This document shows, one piece after another, positions 18,252 through 26,267 of a stretch of 64,000 nt of DNA. The stretch is from the NCBI GenBank assembly GCA_002698995.1, contig PAAX01000033.1, forward strand, positions 1-64,000, in the 5' to 3' direction. Each line of letters begins with the position of its first letter. Positions within the stretch are counted from its first letter, which is position 1. This stretch comes from Ignavibacteriota bacterium. GTDB taxonomy: Bacteria; Bacteroidota; Ignavibacteria; Ignavibacteriales; Melioribacteraceae. A program made the translations under genes and the position numbers. Under the pieces are notes generated by a model. The model had not been told where the DNA came from and ran no database searches. It worked only from the letters and a program-made list of their open reading frames with translations.

Positions 18252-19235
18252 TTATTGAACAAATGGATAATCTTTAACATCAGCACTTGTAAATTTGGTA
18301 CCAGGCATGTTATCATAAGACATTGCATTCATACCAAACAATAATGATTTTGCATCATATCCTAATAATCTTAAATATGCAGCAACATGAGCAGAAGTTT
18401 GTCCAGTATAGCAATAAACTACAACTGGTTTATCTGTCGGTAAAGTTTTAAGATCTGCTGCTAATTTTAGTGTTTCTTTTGGTGTATATTGAACTGCACC
18501 TTCAATATGTCCTGTTGCGTAATGTTCAGGACTCCAGTAGTTAACTATATAATAATTACTAAGGTTTGTATATAAAGTTGCATTTGATATAGTTGCCGGA
18601 CTAAAACCTTCTTGTAATAAAGCAGCTATTCTTGCTTCTAAAATATCGGCTCCTTCTGTAGCACCTGTATTTAATTCAGGTAATTCACCTGCAGCATTTT
18701 TGTTAGTTGGGGTAGTAACCATGTCTGCAGCTTTACCGTTACCAATTGAATTCTGCCATCTTGAAGCAAAAGCTTGGTTCCAACTGCACATACCGAATTT
18801 TAAATCGAATACGTTACTATGACCAAGTACTCTTAAAATTGTTGTTCCCCATCCAGCAGTTTGACCGGTATAGCAAGCGATAACAACTTTTTCATAACTT
18901 CCTAAATTGTTAGATGCATAATGTGTTACCAAATCAGCTGCAGCAACATTAACCGCACCTTCAATATGTCCAGCTGCAAAATCTGCTGCTGCACGAATAT
19001 CTATGATGTATTGGCTTTTATCAGTTAAAATATTGTTATAAACATCAGTTGCCGAAATCATAGCAGGAGCAGCTGTATTTACAAAATCACCTGTTTGTTC
19101 TAAATATTGAACTAATACTTCAGCTTCATTTACTGTTGGTGTTGGTTCAATAGGATTTTTATCTTCATCTTTACTGCATGCAGTAAATAAAAATGCTACT
19201 AACATTAATAAGTATAAAAGATTTTTTGTTTTCAT
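18252..19235 (-). CDS. Lipoprotein with two rhodanese domains
   Basis: Protein of 327 residues with a lipoprotein signal peptide (LFTAC, lipidated Cys at about 20). Two rhodanese-like domains follow: the first with IIDIRAAADFAAGHIEGAVN and active-site loop CYTGQT (Cys about 121), the second with YIVNYWSPEHYATGHIEGAV and again CYTGQT (Cys about 275). Both catalytic cysteines are present, so sulfur or selenium/tellurium oxyanion chemistry, or redox relay, is possible in the envelope. The start is the ATG at 19235, because an upstream ATG lies inside its GGAG ribosome site. It follows the multiheme lipoprotein gene by about 38 bases and shares its transcript. Rhodanese-family lipoproteins also occur in a Geobacter ext conduit cluster. 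Confidence 0.9.
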   Translation of the reverse strand: MKTKNLLYLLMLVAFLFTACSKDEDKNPIEPTPTVNEAEVLVQYLEQTGDFVNTAAPAMISATDVYNNILTDKSQYIIDIRAAADFAAGHIEGAVNVAAADLVTHYASNNLGSYEKVVIACYTGQTAGWGTTILRVLGHSNVFDLKFGMCSWNQAFASRWQNSIGNGKAADMVTTPTNKNAAGELPELNTGATEGADILEARIAALLQEGFSPATISNATLYTNLSNYYIVNYWSPEHYATGHIEGAVQYTPKETLKLAADLKTLPTDKPVVVYCYTGQTSAHVAAYLRLLGYDAKSLLFGMNAMSYDNMPGTKFTSADVKDYPFVQ

Positions 19236-19273
19236 TTGTAACTCCATTACATTTTATTTTTTTGAATTAAGGT

Positions 19274-20659
19274 TTATTCCCATCCGTTTGGTAATTTTCC
19301 ATTTACTATAATTTCTTGATTAGCTTGAATTTCCCATGATTCTAAATCTTCTTCAAACAGATAAAGCTCTTTATTTTTAAAAGTACCGTCACTATTTTTA
19401 GAAATATGACATCCTTCTGTACAATTTGCATTTACTTTCCAATCGCCATTTTCATCTTTGAATCCGGTTCTTGAAGTAATTCTAATTATATTGTGAGGTG
19501 TTGTATATTTATAAGTTGGTCTAATCGGAAATTCCGGTAAATTATCTATTCCATAATTCTTCCAGCTATCTGGTGCCATTAATGATCTTCTTAATAAAGC
19601 AAATTCATATTTCGTTTTTACATCCGGAATTGGATTCATTCCAATTTTAAATCCTTGATATGAAGGAACTCTAGCACCTTCGCCGCCGATATGACAGCTT
19701 CCGCAATTATTATAATCTTGAGAGTGGCATGTTTGGCAGTTGAAAGTATTTATATGCATTGTATGGAATAAGTTAGCATTAGCCATTCCAGCATGACAGT
19801 TTTCACAATCCGGCAATTCAGGATATTTATATCTCTGATCGTATAATTGTCCATTACCATGAATTTCATTTTTGCTGTGGCAGTCGATACATTGGAATCT
19901 TCCTTCAGTTAGATGAACATCCGGAACTGTTCCAACTGCAACACCGTAGTAAGCATGTCCTCCACGGCTTGTATGACAAGTTGTACAGTGATCCTGCATA
20001 TCTGGAGTCTTAACGAAATTATGTCCTTGATATAAACCACCGCCGCCTGCTTTTGGTCTGTTTACGTGACAGTCACCGCATGAAGCATGACATTTTGCAC
20101 AGTTCACATCATAACCTTCTTTCATCATATCACTTAATGCATCAAAACCTTCGGGAACATTCCCTTTTCCGGCTCTTAATGCAACCATACTCTTTTGACC
20201 CCAGCCTTGATGTACATTGAATTTATTTCTAGCAACAATATCGGCATGACAAGAAGAACATTTTTCTTCTGCATAATGAGATGGTTTTTTAATAAAATTG
20301 CCTGAGTGAGCTTCAGTTTTATCTGCTGTATTATCAACTCCATTATGGCAGTCAGTACAATTTAATGTTCCATGAATATCATCTTTAAAAGCTTGGTAAC
20401 CTTCACCACCAAGATAGACTCTATCAAAAGGTTCAATATGAGGTGTTTCACCGCCGCAACCTGCTCCCCCTTCAGAAGGAGGATCCGGTGTATAAACTAC
20501 TTTTAAGTGATCATAATTAGTATGACATCCTTCGCAAGATGCAACCGATTTGGTAATTTCATTTTCAACCGGCTGATTAACATTAGTTTTGTCTTTTTCA
20601 CAAGCAGCCATTAAAACTAAGAGAACAATTGCAACGAAATAGAGAATTATTTTTTTCAT
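19274..20659 (-). CDS. Multiheme c-type cytochrome lipoprotein (10 CXXCH plus one CX3CH)
   Basis: Lipoprotein of 461 residues (MAAC lipobox, Cys 20). I count ten CXXCH heme sites in order: CEGCH, CTDCH, CSSCH, CAKCH, CGDCH, CTTCH, CIDCH, CENCH, CQTCH and CGSCH, plus CTEGCH, a CX3CH site, near residue 410. CAKCHASCGDCH packs two hemes only 7 residues apart. It should carry electrons in the outer membrane, either periplasmic or surface-exposed. GGAAAG ribosome site. It is the first gene of a two-gene unit with the double-rhodanese lipoprotein. It lies downstream of a sigma-54-like promoter and paired operator repeats, next to an NtrC-type regulator. The catalytic substrate, if any, is unknown. 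Confidence 0.92.
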   Translation of the reverse strand: MKKIILYFVAIVLLVLMAACEKDKTNVNQPVENEITKSVASCEGCHTNYDHLKVVYTPDPPSEGGAGCGGETPHIEPFDRVYLGGEGYQAFKDDIHGTLNCTDCHNGVDNTADKTEAHSGNFIKKPSHYAEEKCSSCHADIVARNKFNVHQGWGQKSMVALRAGKGNVPEGFDALSDMMKEGYDVNCAKCHASCGDCHVNRPKAGGGGLYQGHNFVKTPDMQDHCTTCHTSRGGHAYYGVAVGTVPDVHLTEGRFQCIDCHSKNEIHGNGQLYDQRYKYPELPDCENCHAGMANANLFHTMHINTFNCQTCHSQDYNNCGSCHIGGEGARVPSYQGFKIGMNPIPDVKTKYEFALLRRSLMAPDSWKNYGIDNLPEFPIRPTYKYTTPHNIIRITSRTGFKDENGDWKVNANCTEGCHISKNSDGTFKNKELYLFEEDLESWEIQANQEIIVNGKLPNGWE

Positions 20660-20707
20660 ATAGCTTTCCTATTTGAGAAATAACAAGTAATTACAGACTC
20701 TTTTATC

Positions 20708-20722
20708 TCAAATAAAATGCCA
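20708..20722 (-). promoter_or_regulatory. Sigma-54 (RpoN)-type promoter before the multiheme lipoprotein gene
   Basis: Minus strand TGGCAT-N5-TTGA (20722 down to 20708) against the -24/-12 consensus TGGCAC-N5-TTGC. The GG is kept; the -12 GC reads GA. The predicted start near 20697 leaves a leader of about 38 bases before the ATG at 20659. The adjacent NtrC-family gene and upstream repeats support it. Confidence 0.5.
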
Positions 20723-20762
20723 TTTCAATATCTCATTTTCGTTTTATTTTGAAGGGAACGGC

Positions 20763-20788
20763 TGAAACATTATGTTTCAAATGAAACA
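20763..20788. promoter_or_regulatory. Tripartite operator repeat 1 (probable activator site)
   Basis: Three alternating half-sites: TGAAACA, 3 bases, TGTTTCA, 2 bases, TGAAACA. The centre is about 78 bases upstream of the predicted sigma-54 start, the usual place for an NtrC-type enhancer. Confidence 0.65.
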
Positions 20789-20842
20789 CTGGTTTGCTTA
20801 ACTGCTCTATAACTTATTGTATTCTAATGTTTTATGGGGGGA

Positions 20843-20868
20843 TGAAACAATCCGTTTCAAATGAAACA
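20843..20868. promoter_or_regulatory. Tripartite operator repeat 2 (probable activator site)
   Basis: The same array as at 20763 (TGAAACA, CGTTTCA, TGAAACA) exactly 80 bases away, about 7.6 helical turns. It ends 2 bases outside the stop codon of the regulator gene, about 158 bases upstream of the predicted sigma-54 start. Confidence 0.65.
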
Positions 20869-20869
20869 A

Positions 20870-22204
20870 TTACTCTTCGGCAAGACCTAATCGTTTCATT
20901 TTACGCCAAAGTGTTGTGCGTCCAACTTTCAATTCTTGTGCAACTTTAGTTTTATTCCACTTATGTCGATTAAGTATTTTCAGTAATTCTGTCCGTTCGC
21001 AGTTTTTGTCAACGCATTCATCAATACTTTTTACTGATGAATTAGAAACATAATTTCTAATAATAGCCGGAAGCTTTGAAGAATGTATTGTAGCACCATT
21101 TGTCCTTACAAAAGCGTATTCAATAGTATTTTCGAGTTCTCTTACATTACCTGGCCAATTATAATTCATTAATGTTTCTAAAGCGTTATCGTCTAATTCT
21201 TTTAATTCCTTTTTGTAAATAATTGCAAACTTACTTATAAAGTGATTTATTAATGGGATAATATCTTCAGTTCTTTCTCTAAGAGGAGGAACTTCAATTG
21301 GTATTACACTTAAACGATAATACAAATCCTCTCTTAAAGATCCCTTTTTTAATGCTTGATCAATATTGATATTTGTTGCTGAAATTATTCGAACGTCAGA
21401 ATTTCTGGTAATTGATTCGCCTACTCTTTCAAATGTTCCTTCCTGTAAAACTCTTAATAGTTTAGACTGCATTTGAATCGGCATTTCGGCAATCTCATCT
21501 AAAAAAATCGTTCCTTCATTTGCCAACTCAAATCTTCCGAGTCTATCTTTATGAGCGTCAGTAAAAGCTCCTTTAACATGACCAAATAATTCGCTTGCAA
21601 GTAAATTATCAGGAAAAACAGAACAATTAACTTTTACAAATTCTTTTGAATTTCTTCTTGAGGATTTTTGAATAGCATTTGCAACCAATTCTTTTCCTGT
21701 ACCAGATTCACCATGAATCAAAACAGGGGCATCCGACTCTGAAATCTCTTTTATTAATTCAAAGATTTCCTTCATCGCTTTACTATGACCAATTATACCG
21801 TAAAAGTTTGTATCTTTCTCTAGACTTTTTCTAAAAGCTTCCACTTCCGATTGATCTCTAAAAGAAATTACTCCGCCGGTTGGTTCGTTTTCTTCATTGT
21901 AAAGTACTGCAGAATTTAACCTTATCGGTTTTCTTTCACCATCTTTAGAAACAATCTTTGCCTCAAAATCATATATATTTTTATTGTTTCTTAGCACAAT
22001 AGAGATTGGACAATCTAAAAAACATAAATCGGATTTAAATACATGCTTACAAAATTTACCAAGAACTTCTTCTTTATTGAAGCCGGTTATTTTTTCAGCT
22101 GCTTTATTAAAAAAATTGATTCTAAAAGTTTTATCTACGGTAAATACTCCTTCACCTATCGAATCAAGTATATGATCTTGTATTTTTTCTTTTTGATTAA
22201 TCAT
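20870..22204 (-). CDS. Sigma-54-dependent transcriptional activator with PAS domain
   Basis: NtrC-family enhancer-binding protein of 444 residues. The N-terminal PAS domain (about 8-118) carries three cysteines (52, 61, 65; HVFKSDLCFLDCP) that could hold an Fe-S cluster or act as a redox switch. The AAA+ domain has Walker A GESGTGKE (about 165), GAFTDA (about 212; the sigma-54 contact loop, usually GAFTGA), Walker B IFLDEI (about 233) and the LYYRLSVIPIEVPPLRER finger region. A Fis-type HTH (KTKVAQELKVGRTTLWRKMK) ends it. It has no receiver domain, so it senses directly through PAS. It sits between two cytochrome units. Start taken at the ATG 22204; no clear ribosome site. Confidence 0.94.
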   Translation of the reverse strand: MINQKEKIQDHILDSIGEGVFTVDKTFRINFFNKAAEKITGFNKEEVLGKFCKHVFKSDLCFLDCPISIVLRNNKNIYDFEAKIVSKDGERKPIRLNSAVLYNEENEPTGGVISFRDQSEVEAFRKSLEKDTNFYGIIGHSKAMKEIFELIKEISESDAPVLIHGESGTGKELVANAIQKSSRRNSKEFVKVNCSVFPDNLLASELFGHVKGAFTDAHKDRLGRFELANEGTIFLDEIAEMPIQMQSKLLRVLQEGTFERVGESITRNSDVRIISATNINIDQALKKGSLREDLYYRLSVIPIEVPPLRERTEDIIPLINHFISKFAIIYKKELKELDDNALETLMNYNWPGNVRELENTIEYAFVRTNGATIHSSKLPAIIRNYVSNSSVKSIDECVDKNCERTELLKILNRHKWNKTKVAQELKVGRTTLWRKMKRLGLAEE

Positions 22205-22279
22205 TTGCAATAGTTTTAATTGCTAAAGATACTAAAAGGAAAATGAATTTTGTGAAAAATAGGATGGTACATAAAAAAA

Positions 22280-22298
22280 GAGCTGCATTACGCAGCCC
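22280..22298 (-). terminator. Terminator of the porin-cytochrome operon
   Basis: On the minus strand GGGCTGC, 5-base loop, GCAGCTC (one G-U pair), then TTTTTTTAT. It follows the stop at 22307 directly. Confidence 0.9.
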
Positions 22299-22306
22299 TT
22301 TAATAG

Positions 22307-23194
22307 CTAATTTCCAAATACGTTCTTTTCACCATTAATATGCTTTAATTTGTCAATTATATTTCCACTGGCATCTACAACACCGGGATGACAATTAGCG
22401 CAGGAATTTAAAGGGAATGGAGTATGTCCCACAGGAGCAACACTTACCAAATTATTTGATGCATCATACTGCCCATGGCAAGTTCCGCAAGCAGCTTGAG
22501 TACCATCTACCTTATTCCAAATTGGTGAATAATTATTTCCTACCATTACAGAATCAGTATAAGCAAACTGGCTGGTCGATTCAGATCTCTTGAATTCAAA
22601 ATTACCATGACAGTAAGTATTATTACATTTCAATCCATCATAATCGTATTCAGCACCGCCGTTTAAGTTAGCAAAATTTCCAAACTTCATTTCTGCCGGT
22701 AATCCGTTTATATGTGCAGATGCAAAATTTTGACCAGCCGGAACTGTTGCTCTTTCATGACACTCAAAACATCCAATAACTTGACCAATACTATTTGTAT
22801 ACAAGTGAACATCATGAGCACCAACACCTTTAGCTGTTGTAGAAGTATTTCCAACTAAATCTGCTGGTGGAGCAATTCTATCCGGATTAGAAAAATCACC
22901 ATGACAAGTATTACAAGCTTCAGGACCGCTTGGTTCGTTATGACAGGTTAAGCAGGTTGCTTCTGCTATTCCTCCGGCATAATTTGCAGCATGGCATGAT
23001 TGACATTCTTTCAAATCCCAATTATTATCTTGTATCAATTTTCCATGAAAGTTAGGTGAATTCGGATTTTTAATACCTTCGGCATGTACTCCATTTGATT
23101 CCACCACCGGAATATTTTCTTTTACATCACTGCATGCAAAGAAGAACATAAAAGAGAAAATTGAAATTAATATTAACAATAATGTTTTTTTCAT
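22307..23194 (-). CDS. Multiheme lipoprotein, CxxxxCH/CXXCH type (6 CXXCH plus one CX4CH)
   Basis: Lipoprotein of 295 residues (FFFAC lipobox, Cys 21). Heme sites: CQSCH, CLTCH, CNTCH, CFECH, then CNNTYCH (CX4CH), then CGTCH and CANCH. The KCNNTYCHG element together with following CXXCH sites fits the Geobacter-type CxxxxCH/CXXCH family (TIGR01904). It is the last gene of the four-gene minus-strand operon, after the 14-heme cytochrome, and in the position where porin-cytochrome conduits encode their surface-exposed cytochrome. The inferred role is handing electrons to an extracellular acceptor. Whether the CX4CH site binds heme needs an appropriate lyase. Confidence 0.9.
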   Translation of the reverse strand: MKKTLLLILISIFSFMFFFACSDVKENIPVVESNGVHAEGIKNPNSPNFHGKLIQDNNWDLKECQSCHAANYAGGIAEATCLTCHNEPSGPEACNTCHGDFSNPDRIAPPADLVGNTSTTAKGVGAHDVHLYTNSIGQVIGCFECHERATVPAGQNFASAHINGLPAEMKFGNFANLNGGAEYDYDGLKCNNTYCHGNFEFKRSESTSQFAYTDSVMVGNNYSPIWNKVDGTQAACGTCHGQYDASNNLVSVAPVGHTPFPLNSCANCHPGVVDASGNIIDKLKHINGEKNVFGN

Positions 23195-23219
23195 TTTATA
23201 AACCTGTAATTATAATTAC

Positions 23220-24431
23220 TTAATTAGCCGCACCATGGCAGTAACCGCAGAATCCCACACCGGCAATACCGGTTGATGCACTTGCCGATGTATGACAATT
23301 ATAACAAACTGAACCATCTGAATTATGCCAGTCACCATTTTCACTATGCATAAAATTAGCATCGTGAGTTTTGGGATTTGTTCCTTTTATACCATCGTTA
23401 TCAGTATGACACAACATACAAGTAGGATCTCCGCCAAAAGTATCATGACAGCTTGCACATCTTTCAATATCTCTTTTTGCAAGATCGGCATGCGCACCAC
23501 CACCTGAACCAACTCCAATCATTACAAAGTTAGGCATAGTATGTGAAGTAGGAACCATTCCACCTTGGGCAAAATCTTGATTAGCTCCGGTATGACATTC
23601 AACGCAGAAAGTTTCTGTTTGATGACAAGTTGAACATTCCATAGTTTTTGATTTTGCATCAATACCATGGATGAAGCGATAGTTCAATTCATGAACTCTT
23701 GTAATCTGCTGCTGCTTTGAATTGTCAGTGTATCTGTGAGGTGAATAAGGAACATAAAAATCAGTTGCAGTATTTCCTTCTGTCAGCATAGTTGTACCAA
23801 CATGGCAGCCTTCACAGAAATCGTTGCTATGACACATTGCGCAGTTTTCATCCGCATCCATTGCTTCAAATTTATGTTCTTTGAAGAATGAAGCTGTTCT
23901 GTGATTTTCTGGAATTAGATCAACTGTTGAACTATGGCATGCTTCGCATTCATTAGTAGCAACTGCTGATTCATTATGGCAAGTAAAACAAGTTTCCATA
24001 GGTGGATTTGCTCCTGTCGATTCAAAACCATAATCAACTTTGTCTAATCCTTTATGGCATGTTGTACATTCCATTTCCTGATCACCAACATGGAATGAGT
24101 GATCAAAGAATAAATCAGATTGTTTTTGAACTAACGGTTCATAAACATCTTCATAGTGGCACATTTGACAATTTTCTTCATCTTCAACATCATGGCATGC
24201 AGCACAGTCATCTTTTGCGGGAAGCAGTCTTCCATCTAAAGTATTTGCTTCTGCAACTGAACTATGGCAAGATGCACAATCAGCTAATTCAGCATGCACA
24301 GAATGTGAAAATTTAATAACAGATTTGTTGCTTTTCTCCGGCTCTTCAGAAACATTTGATGTAAATGCAGTTAAAGAAATAAAAACCAGAGAAAGAGTTG
24401 CAATTATTATATAAACGTGTTTTGATTTCAT
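23220..24431 (-). CDS. 14-heme c-type cytochrome (periplasmic partner of the conduit)
   Basis: Protein of 403 residues with an N-terminal hydrophobic export signal (VYIIIATLSLVFISLTAF) and no lipobox. I count fourteen CXXCH sites: CASCH, CAACH, CQMCH, CTTCH, CFTCH, CEACH, CAMCH, CEGCH, CSTCH, CVECH, CASCH, CMLCH, CYNCH and CGYCH. The many isolated histidines (SHSVH, FDHSFH, HGID, HTMP) are probable distal ligands. The pattern resembles MtrA/OmaB-type decaheme and dodecaheme proteins that thread an outer-membrane barrel. The start codon follows the barrel gene stop by 2 bases (TAA-CT-ATG), so the two are translationally coupled, as expected for a 1:1 complex. Confidence 0.93.
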   Translation of the reverse strand: MKSKHVYIIIATLSLVFISLTAFTSNVSEEPEKSNKSVIKFSHSVHAELADCASCHSSVAEANTLDGRLLPAKDDCAACHDVEDEENCQMCHYEDVYEPLVQKQSDLFFDHSFHVGDQEMECTTCHKGLDKVDYGFESTGANPPMETCFTCHNESAVATNECEACHSSTVDLIPENHRTASFFKEHKFEAMDADENCAMCHSNDFCEGCHVGTTMLTEGNTATDFYVPYSPHRYTDNSKQQQITRVHELNYRFIHGIDAKSKTMECSTCHQTETFCVECHTGANQDFAQGGMVPTSHTMPNFVMIGVGSGGGAHADLAKRDIERCASCHDTFGGDPTCMLCHTDNDGIKGTNPKTHDANFMHSENGDWHNSDGSVCYNCHTSASASTGIAGVGFCGYCHGAAN

Positions 24432-24433
24432 AG

Positions 24434-25711
24434 TTATAATAGATTTAAGTTAGCATTAAACCAATGATTAATTTTGAATAACACTCTCATATCATTGTTA
24501 TAGATTTTGTTATTCATGTATTGACCTTGAAGATCGAATGAAAGATTATTCCATGGTCTTAGATTTACACCTGCTAAAACTGCCATCAAACTATTTCTTT
24601 CGGAATCTGCAGAAAGTTTATAGTTAGTATTTGTTAATCCTATTGAAGGTGTAATAAATCCTTTTTCGAATGATTTAGCCAAGTAAACTGAAATAGCATC
24701 CAATTCGCCGGCATAACCAAATGTTTTACGATAACTAACAGAACCAAATTTAAAATTGAATCCTATAGTGGCTCTTTGTGAATTATCATCTTCGTATTGA
24801 ACATTAGCAAATTTACCAAATATGGTAGTTGAGTTATCAAATCGGTAATCAACACCTGCTTCAATTTCTTGAGTATTACCATAATTGAATACTGAAAAAA
24901 TTGAATTATATCTTATCCTAGGTTCTCTATAGTTATAATAAAGGCTGATTCCTACATTTTCGATCTGTTCATATCTTCCCAATATTTCAAATTTGGAAGT
25001 AGTTTTGAAGTTAAGATCATGTTCATAACGAGTATAAACATTAAACATATCTTTCATTCTGTATGAAACTTCTCCACCAACAAACTTAAATTGATTGGAT
25101 TCCTGTTCGATTAAGACTTGAATAGGATTAAAATTTGCGTCAAGTCTTGTAGCAGTATATTGATAAGCTTTAAAATTCTTATCAACATAATTTACTTTTA
25201 CATTTAAGTCCTTAATAGGATAAGCACTAAATTGAGCACCTAAAACGTAATCGTTTTTCCAATCATCAGTCAGTTTCATTTCTTGATAAGCGGGAACATT
25301 ACCACCATAGAATCCGGTTAATGAATAACCTTCATACTTAAGTTTTAAGTTAACACCATCATAAACTCCGCCCGCAACAGTGTTATAAAAAGGTTGTCTT
25401 CCCAGCTTTAAAGTTGCAATATTTAATAAGTCTCTTGCTTCCAAGTAGATATTATAAACTCTTAATCTTGGATCATCATCCAGTGCATTTCCAATATTAG
25501 ATTCAAATCCCAGTCTTGTTCTTAATGCAAATTTATCTTGATTTACATTTAAGTAAAGAGATTCGAAATTTCTAATGAACGACTTGGTTTCTGTTGCACT
25601 GGTTGCTCTTTCAAAAGAGTAAAGAGAAGCAGAAAATCTTCCGTTAATATTTTGGGCAGAAACTATTAACGGAAGAATTGTAACAAATAAAATAAATTTT
25701 AGAATACGCAT
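24434..25711 (-). CDS. Outer-membrane beta-barrel of a porin-cytochrome conduit
   Basis: Protein of 425 residues with a signal peptide (MRILKFILFVTILPLIVSAQ) and a body of alternating aromatic/polar strands separated by short turns, ending in an inward aromatic strand (INHWFNANLNLL). It has no CXXCH and no TonB plug. Strand-like segments such as TLKLGRQPFYNTVAGGVYDG are typical of large porins of the MtrB/OmbB functional class, though the sequences in that class diverge strongly. It sits between a tetraheme gene and a 14-heme gene in one operon. From that context it is inferred to be the sheath that holds the periplasmic cytochrome in the outer membrane. Confidence 0.82.
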   Translation of the reverse strand: MRILKFILFVTILPLIVSAQNINGRFSASLYSFERATSATETKSFIRNFESLYLNVNQDKFALRTRLGFESNIGNALDDDPRLRVYNIYLEARDLLNIATLKLGRQPFYNTVAGGVYDGVNLKLKYEGYSLTGFYGGNVPAYQEMKLTDDWKNDYVLGAQFSAYPIKDLNVKVNYVDKNFKAYQYTATRLDANFNPIQVLIEQESNQFKFVGGEVSYRMKDMFNVYTRYEHDLNFKTTSKFEILGRYEQIENVGISLYYNYREPRIRYNSIFSVFNYGNTQEIEAGVDYRFDNSTTIFGKFANVQYEDDNSQRATIGFNFKFGSVSYRKTFGYAGELDAISVYLAKSFEKGFITPSIGLTNTNYKLSADSERNSLMAVLAGVNLRPWNNLSFDLQGQYMNNKIYNNDMRVLFKINHWFNANLNLL

Positions 25712-25724
25712 TTTTTAACCAAGA

Positions 25725-26267
25725 TTAATTTTTTGGTATGTTGTGTTTTATTTCGTTATAATTTTTAGCGAAATCAAATCCTTTGTATGTAGGACTCTTT
25801 TCGTTATGGCAAGTAACACACATTTTTTTGATTTCTTCTTCATTGTTCCAAACTTTTAAACCGTTCTTAACAGATTCTTCTCTGCTTTTCATAACTTTCA
25901 TTGATTTATATTCAGAACCTGGTCCATGGCATGTTTCGCACTGTACACCATCTTCAACGCTGAATTTTGCATCTAATAATTTTGCATCAACATTATAACC
26001 TGAAGCATGACAAACTAAACATTCTTTAGCTTTAGAAGCATCAGCAATACCCATTTTAGAAGCTATTTCTTTAGCTTTATCTGATTGCAATGTTTTAAAA
26101 GCATTGGCATGTTTAGATGCTTTCCAAATTTTTAATTGTTCGCCTTGTTTTTCAGATTTATGGCACATGCTGCATTTATCAACGCCTATGTATCCAAAAT
26201 CCTGGGCAAAGGTACTTAAACTAAATCCCGCAAAAAAGATTGCAGTAATAAGAACTTTCTTTAACAT
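25725..26267 (-). CDS. Tetraheme periplasmic cytochrome c (c554-like)
   Basis: Protein of 180 residues with a cleavable signal peptide (ending STFAQ) and four CXXCH sites: CSMCH, CLVCH, CETCH and CVTCH. The context of each (GVDKCSMCHKSEKQG, ECLVCHASGYN, GVQCETCHGPGSEY, CVTCHNEKSP) is that of the cytochrome c554/c-prime family (PF13435). It likely ferries electrons across the periplasm to the 14-heme partner. It is the first gene of the operon and has a perfect AGGAGG ribosome site, which suggests high expression. It ends 13 bases before the barrel gene. Confidence 0.92.
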   Translation of the reverse strand: MLKKVLITAIFFAGFSLSTFAQDFGYIGVDKCSMCHKSEKQGEQLKIWKASKHANAFKTLQSDKAKEIASKMGIADASKAKECLVCHASGYNVDAKLLDAKFSVEDGVQCETCHGPGSEYKSMKVMKSREESVKNGLKVWNNEEEIKKMCVTCHNEKSPTYKGFDFAKNYNEIKHNIPKN

